Source of the DNA: Delftia sp. PS-11
GTDB lineage: Bacteria > Pseudomonadota > Gammaproteobacteria > Burkholderiales > Burkholderiaceae_C
Assembly: GCF_029870285.1 (NCBI RefSeq)
Contig: NZ_JACSYA010000001.1
Coordinates: forward strand, 252,441-316,440
Length of the DNA: 64,000 nt
Direction of reading: 5' to 3'
The notes below the pieces were generated by a model. It was given only the letters and a program-made list of their open reading frames with translations, searched no databases and had not been told where the DNA came from. The position numbers and the translations under genes are program-made. Shown piece by piece: positions 59,795-64,000 of the stretch. Position 1 is the stretch's first letter. Each line of letters starts with the position of its first letter.

Positions 59795-60619
59795 CTACTT
59801 GACGGCGCCGAAGGTCATGCCCTGCACGAGCTGCTTCTGGCTGAACCAGCCAAACACCACAATCGGCGCGATGGCCAGCAGCGAGGCGGCCGAAAGCTTG
59901 GCCCAGAACAGCCCTTCAGGGCTCGAATAGGAGGCGATGAGCGTGGCCAGCGTGCCAGCCTTGGCGCTGCTGAGGTTGAGTGCCCAGAAGGCCTCGTTCC
60001 AGCTCAGCACCAGGCACAGCAGGCCGGTGGAGGCCATGCCGCCAGCGGCCAGCGGCAGCACCACCTGACGGAACTCGACCCACAGGCTGGCGCCATCCAT
60101 GCGCGCAGCTTCCAGGATTTCCCTGGGGATGTCCTTGAAGGCGCTGTAGAGCATCCAGACCATGATGGGCAGGTTGGACAGCATGAAGACGATGATCAGC
60201 ACCGTCAGCGAATCGAGCAGCCCGGCACTCTGGGCCAGCACGTAAATGGGCAGCAGCGCGCCCACGGCCGGCATCATCTTGGTCGAGAGCATCCACAGCA
60301 GGACATCGCGCGTACGGGGGCTGCGGAAAAAGGCCATGGAATAGGCCGCAGGCACCGCAATGGCCAGGCCGATCAGGGTGGAGGCCAGGCTGGTGACCAG
60401 CGAGTTGCGCGCATACAGCAGGTAGTTGCTGCGCTGCTGCACCTCGCCAAAATTGGCCAGCGTGGGCTCGAACACGAACAGCGGCGGCACGGCAATGGAC
60501 TGCAGCTCCGTCTTGAAGGCCGTCAGGAACAGCCAGCCCAGCGGAAAGAACAGCAGCAGCGCCACCGCCCAGGCCACGGCAGCGCGCAAGAATGTGGAGA
60601 AAATGGCGGGGTTGCGCAT
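59795..60619 (-). CDS. mtlG: Polyol ABC transporter permease 2
   Basis: 274 aa from the ATG at 60619. Six membrane helices of the MalG type. The cytoplasmic EAA loop reads [12 protein letters not shown] and contacts the ATPase. It ends with [14 protein letters not shown], typical of this permease group. Begins 4 nt after the end of mtlF. Confidence 0.92.
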   Translation of the reverse strand: MRNPAIFSTFLRAAVAWAVALLLFFPLGWLFLTAFKTELQSIAVPPLFVFEPTLANFGEVQQRSNYLLYARNSLVTSLASTLIGLAIAVPAAYSMAFFRSPRTRDVLLWMLSTKMMPAVGALLPIYVLAQSAGLLDSLTVLIIVFMLSNLPIMVWMLYSAFKDIPREILEAARMDGASLWVEFRQVVLPLAAGGMASTGLLCLVLSWNEAFWALNLSSAKAGTLATLIASYSSPEGLFWAKLSAASLLAIAPIVVFGWFSQKQLVQGMTFGAVK

Positions 60620-60623
60620 GTGG

Positions 60624-61481
60624 TCAGTCCAGGCTCTTGCCGACGATGCGGACCAGGAAGATGGCGACGATGTTGGCCAGCACCACAGCGAACAGCGCCC
60701 CTGCCGAAGCCACGCCGACATCGAAGTTCATCAGCGACTGCCTGTAGATCAGATAGGTCAGGTTGGTGCTTTCGTTGCCCGGGCCGCCTGCCGTGGTCAC
60801 CGCGATCTCGGCAAAGACGCTGAGCAGGAAGATCATCTCGATCATCACCACCACCGCCATGGGCCGTGCCAGATGGGGCAGCGTGAGGTGATAAAACCGC
60901 TGCAGCACATTGGCGCCATCCATGCGCGCAGCCTCCATCTGCTCGCGGTCCAGCGATTGCAGCGAAGTCATGAAGATCAGGCAGGCGAACGGCAGCCATT
61001 GCCAGGACACCATGGTGATGATGGACAGCAGCGGCAGATCGGTGAGCCAGTCCACGGGCTGCAGGCCGAAGGCCTTGCACAGGTTGGCCAGCACGCCGTA
61101 GATGGGGTTCATCATCATGTGCTTCCACAGCAGGGCGTTGACCGTGGGCATGACGAAGAAGGGCGAGATCAGCAGCACGCGCACGATGCCGCGCCCGGCA
61201 AACGGTTCATTGACCAGCAGCGCAATCAGCACGCCCAGCACCAGGGTGGTCAGCACCACGCTGGCCAGCAGGGTCAGCGTGTTCCAGACAGCGGGCAGGA
61301 AATCCGGGTCGGTGATGAAGAAGGCGTAGTTCGCCCAGCCGATGAAGGGATGCTCGCCCGGCTGCATGAGGTTGTAGTTGATGAACGAAAAGGAGATCGT
61401 CATCAGCAGGGGCACGAGCATCCAGCACAGCAGCAGGGCCACGGCTGGCGCCATCAGCGCACGGGGCAGCAGGCGTGTCAT
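60624..61481 (-). CDS. mtlF: Polyol ABC transporter permease 1
   Basis: 285 aa from the ATG at 61481. MalF/UgpA-type permease with six helices and the EAA loop [19 protein letters not shown] near the N-terminus is family-typical. It follows the binding-protein gene after 22 nt. Confidence 0.92.
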   Translation of the reverse strand: MTRLLPRALMAPAVALLLCWMLVPLLMTISFSFINYNLMQPGEHPFIGWANYAFFITDPDFLPAVWNTLTLLASVVLTTLVLGVLIALLVNEPFAGRGIVRVLLISPFFVMPTVNALLWKHMMMNPIYGVLANLCKAFGLQPVDWLTDLPLLSIITMVSWQWLPFACLIFMTSLQSLDREQMEAARMDGANVLQRFYHLTLPHLARPMAVVVMIEMIFLLSVFAEIAVTTAGGPGNESTNLTYLIYRQSLMNFDVGVASAGALFAVVLANIVAIFLVRIVGKSLD

Positions 61482-61503
61482 TGGGCGTGGTTCCTGCCGG
61501 CCA

Positions 61504-62814
61504 TCACTTGTAGTAGCCGCTTTTGCGCATCTCGCGCTCTGCCAGCGTCTGCGACGTCTTGAGCGCATGCTCCACCGTGACCTTGCCCGACAGCGCAGCA
61601 CTCATCTGCTGGCCCACGGCGATGCCAATCGCCTGGAATTCGGGAATGGCCACGTACTGCACGCCGTCATAGGGGGAGTCCGGTTCGGTCGCATCGGTCA
61701 TGTCCACGCTGTCGATGGCCCGCTTTTCGGCCGCAGCGAAACCCGCAGCCTTCTGGAATTCGGCGCTGGCATAGGTGGACTGGCGCGTGCCCGTAGGTAC
61801 GGCGCCCCAGCCATGTTCGCGCGCCACCAGCTGCACATAGTCCTTGGATGTGGCCCATTTGACGAATGCCTGTGCGGCTTCGGCATTGCGGGTGCTGGCG
61901 GGAATGGCCAGATTCCAGGTCCACAGCCAGGCCGCCCCCTTGGGCGTGCTGGCCACGGGCGCGGCTGCGTAGGCCACCTTGCCGGCCACCTTGGACTGGC
62001 GGGCATCGCTGATGAAGGAGGCCGCGATGCTCGCATCCACCCAGGCGCCGCATTTGCCCTCGTTGAACAGCGCCAGGTTTTCGTTGAAGTTGTTGGCCGA
62101 TGCGCCCGGAGGACCGTAGTCCTTCATCAGGTCCACATAAAAGCCCACGGCCTTCTTCCAGGCGGGCGTGTCGAGCCGGGGCTTCCACTGCATGTCGAAC
62201 CACTGGCCGCCATGGGTGTTGGCGATGGTGGTGATCAAGGCCATGTTGTCGCCCCAGCCCGGCTTGCCGCGCAGGCACATGCCATAGACGCCGTTGCGAG
62301 GATCATGGACCTTGGATGCGAACTCGCGCACCTGCGCCCAGGTGGGCTGGCCGGGCATCTGAAAGCCTGCCTTGTCGGCCAGGTCCTGGCGGTACATGAG
62401 CATGGAGGCTTCGCCATAAAAGGGCGATGCATAGAGCTTGCCGTCCAGCGACAGGCCCTCGCGGATGCTGGGCAGCAGGTCGGCCACGTCGTAGTCCGCG
62501 TCGGTCTCTATGGGCAGCAGCCAGCCCTTCCTGGACCAGATCGGCACTTCGTAGATGCCCACGGTCATCACATCGAACTGCCCGCCCTTGGTGGCGATGT
62601 CGGTGGTCACGCGCTGGCGCAGCACGCCCTCCTCCAGGGTGACCCACTTGAGCGTGATGCCGGGATGGGCCTTTTCGAACTGCGGCGTGAGCTTTTGCAT
62701 CTCGATCATGTGGCCGTTGTTCACGGTGGCGATCACGAGCTCGGTGGCCGCCTGGGCGGCTGCCGCAGCGCAGGCCATGACGAACGCCATGGCGGTCTTG
62801 TACGTGCCTTGCAT
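61504..62814 (-). CDS. mtlE: Polyol ABC transporter substrate-binding protein
   Basis: 436 aa from the ATG at 62814 behind AGGAGA. Family 1 extracellular solute-binding protein with a signal peptide (1-22, ending A-Q-A-A). The periplasmic domain contains S-P-F-Y-G-E-A-S-M-L-M-Y-R and the W-L-W-T-W-N-L-A-I-P segment seen in sorbitol/mannitol (SmoE/MtlE) receptors. First gene of the operon mtlE-F-G-K-D-Z plus the AraC gene. Confidence 0.92.
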   Translation of the reverse strand: MQGTYKTAMAFVMACAAAAAQAATELVIATVNNGHMIEMQKLTPQFEKAHPGITLKWVTLEEGVLRQRVTTDIATKGGQFDVMTVGIYEVPIWSRKGWLLPIETDADYDVADLLPSIREGLSLDGKLYASPFYGEASMLMYRQDLADKAGFQMPGQPTWAQVREFASKVHDPRNGVYGMCLRGKPGWGDNMALITTIANTHGGQWFDMQWKPRLDTPAWKKAVGFYVDLMKDYGPPGASANNFNENLALFNEGKCGAWVDASIAASFISDARQSKVAGKVAYAAAPVASTPKGAAWLWTWNLAIPASTRNAEAAQAFVKWATSKDYVQLVAREHGWGAVPTGTRQSTYASAEFQKAAGFAAAEKRAIDSVDMTDATEPDSPYDGVQYVAIPEFQAIGIAVGQQMSAALSGKVTVEHALKTSQTLAEREMRKSGYYK

Positions 62815-63076
62815 GTCTGTCTCCTTGCGTCTGTTTGCTTTTCGCTGCGGCCAGCATCCCGTGCGCCGATGGGGCATTGTGTTCAGCGACCGGATGCAGG
62901 ATTGATACCGTTGACGTCAGGATCAATACTTTTATGCACTTGAAGTGCCGTGAAATCCCTTAAAACGTGCAAAACATGATCTGAGACGCATGCAAACTGC
63001 CTGCTTGCGCAAGCAAAACAGCCATCGCCCTGCGCCACTTCCTAGAATGCAAGCCCACCCTCACCAAAAGCAGGTC
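62815..63076. promoter_or_regulatory. Divergent polyol operon / lactonase promoter with 21-bp direct repeats
   Basis: 262-nt gap. Two 10-bp direct repeats, GGATTGATAC (62899-62908) and GGATCAATAC (62920-62929), match at 8 of 10 positions and are exactly 21 bp apart, the spacing of tandem AraC-family half-sites. They lie 85-115 nt upstream of mtlE. The block around 62930-62985 is A+T-rich and may hold the divergent promoter for the lactonase gene. Confidence 0.55.
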
Positions 63077-63997
63077 ATGGCTTTACAGCGCGTCCCCGTT
63101 GCGCCGAGCGAACTCGGCGAATCGCCTTTCTGGCATCCTCTGGAGCGCCGGCTGTTCTGGTGCGACATCCAGGGCCGGCGCATCCATGCCTGGGACCCGG
63201 CCAGCGGCGCCAGCCAGAGCTGGGACGCCCCCAGTGAGCCGGGCTGCTGCGCGCCCACGGACCGTGGCCGCATCGTGATCGGCCTGCGCGACGGCTTCGG
63301 GCTGCTGGACACGGACAGCGGCCATGTCACCATGCTGGCGGCGCTGGATCACGATGCGCGCAGCCTGCGCCTGAACGACGGGCGCTGCGACAGCGCGGGC
63401 CGATTCTGGGCAGGCTCGCTGTTCGCGCCCAAGACCGCCCCCGAGGCCTCGCTGTGGCGCCTGCACGCGACCAGCGACGGCTATGCGGTCGAGCGCATGG
63501 CGGGTGACTGCACCACGGCCAACGGCCTGGCTTTCAGCCCCGATGATCAGTGGATGTACTGGGCAGACACGCCCGCCCACCGCATCGACCGCTTCGCCTT
63601 CGATCCGGCATCGGGCCGGCTGGGTGCGCGCATGCCCTGGAAGACGTTCCCCGCCCGGGCCGAGGGCCAGCCCTACGGCGGGCGCCCCGATGGCGCCAGC
63701 GTCGATGCCCGGGGCAACTACTGGGTGGCGATGTACGAAGGCGGCTGCGTGCTGCAGCTGAGCCCCGAAGGCGAGCTGCTGCAGCGCCTGGAAACACCCG
63801 TGCGCTGCCCCACCATGGTCTGCTTCGGCGGCGAGGACCTGCGCACGCTCTACATCACATCGGCTGCGCACGGGCGCCCCGAAGCGGAACGCACGGGCGC
63901 GGTGCCTGCAGGCTCGCTGCTGCAGTGCCGTGTCGATGTGCCGGGACGGCCGGTGCATTTTTTCAAGGAGTCGGCTGCAGCGCCGGGCTGGGGCTGA
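63077..63997 (+). CDS. SMP-30/gluconolactonase-family protein
   Basis: 306 aa from the ATG at 63077; the upstream extension to 62990 lacks similarity. Six-bladed beta-propeller sugar lactonase. Family features are visible: an early metal-ligand Glu in L-G-E-S-P-F-W, R-L-N-D-G-R-C-D with A-G-R-F-W-A-G, N-G-L-A-F-S-P-D and P-D-G-A-S-V-D. The stop at 63995-63997 is just inside the window. Divergent from the polyol operon, so it may hydrolyse a lactone formed from an imported sugar or be co-regulated. Confidence 0.9.
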   Translation: MALQRVPVAPSELGESPFWHPLERRLFWCDIQGRRIHAWDPASGASQSWDAPSEPGCCAPTDRGRIVIGLRDGFGLLDTDSGHVTMLAALDHDARSLRLNDGRCDSAGRFWAGSLFAPKTAPEASLWRLHATSDGYAVERMAGDCTTANGLAFSPDDQWMYWADTPAHRIDRFAFDPASGRLGARMPWKTFPARAEGQPYGGRPDGASVDARGNYWVAMYEGGCVLQLSPEGELLQRLETPVRCPTMVCFGGEDLRTLYITSAAHGRPEAERTGAVPAGSLLQCRVDVPGRPVHFFKESAAAPGWG

Positions 63998-64000
63998 ACG

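Noticed and set aside
62912..62919. TGACGTCA perfect palindrome as a separate operator
   Set aside because: An 8-bp palindrome is common by chance and its centre does not coincide with the surrounding inverted or direct repeats.

Overview
The window looks like a chromosomal segment of a betaproteobacterium of the family Comamonadaceae (Comamonas/Delftia/Acidovorax type). It is G+C-rich and densely packed. Several gene orders fit that group: hisF-hisI-hisE followed by a small membrane protein, a patatin, a HIT protein and tatABC; mrcA divergent from pilMNOPQ with aroK-aroB beyond; cytochrome c maturation system II (resB-ccsB) with a diheme cytochrome c4; a Bug-type solute-binding protein; and an IclR-controlled beta-ketoadipate cluster. 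No rRNA, tRNA, CRISPR array, prophage or complete insertion sequence is visible. The only mobile-element relative is a solitary REP-associated (RAYT-type) transposase homologue whose catalytic HUH motif is gone.

Layout. 1-8640 (minus): Pel exopolysaccharide operon pelA-pelB-pelC-pelD, with the first codons of the next gene (presumably pelE) at the edge. 8869-9879 (plus): a GalE-type epimerase divergent from pelA, carrying Cys at the position that opens the pocket to N-acetylated sugars. 9957-15379 (plus): hisF, hisI, hisE, membrane protein, patatin, HIT protein, tatA, tatB, tatC. 15393-16292 (minus): LysR regulator, then a 472-nt gene-free stretch with three perfect stem-loops. 16765-23036 (minus): gltB-gltD glutamate synthase. 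23225-23935: degenerate RAYT. 24006-29442: IclR regulator divergent from pcaI-pcaJ-pcaF-SDR-Bug receptor. 29665-33502 (minus): two tandem alkaline phosphatases and a His-rich secreted protein behind a three-repeat Pho box. 33690-38220: MBL hydrolase, methyltransferase, DUF1415 protein, aroB, aroK. 38291-44771 (minus): pilM-N-O-P-Q plus an Ig-like lipoprotein; mrcA (PBP1a) diverges. 47540-55113: cyaY, lptM-like lipoprotein, ODP/MBL protein, msrPQ, ccsB, resB, cytochrome c4. 55370-62814 (minus): polyol operon (binding protein, two permeases, ATPase, mannitol-type dehydrogenase, PfkB kinase, AraC regulator); a gluconolactonase-like gene diverges at 63077.

Functional links. PelD keeps a c-di-GMP I-site, and the epimerase is a plausible source of UDP-GalNAc for Pel. 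PcaI/J and PcaF complete the last two steps of the beta-ketoadipate pathway under an IclR protein with clear candidate operators in the divergent gap. The phosphatase cluster is a good candidate PhoB target. TatABC would export MsrP, which has a twin-arginine signal. The polyol operon would import a hexitol, oxidise it to a ketose and phosphorylate it.
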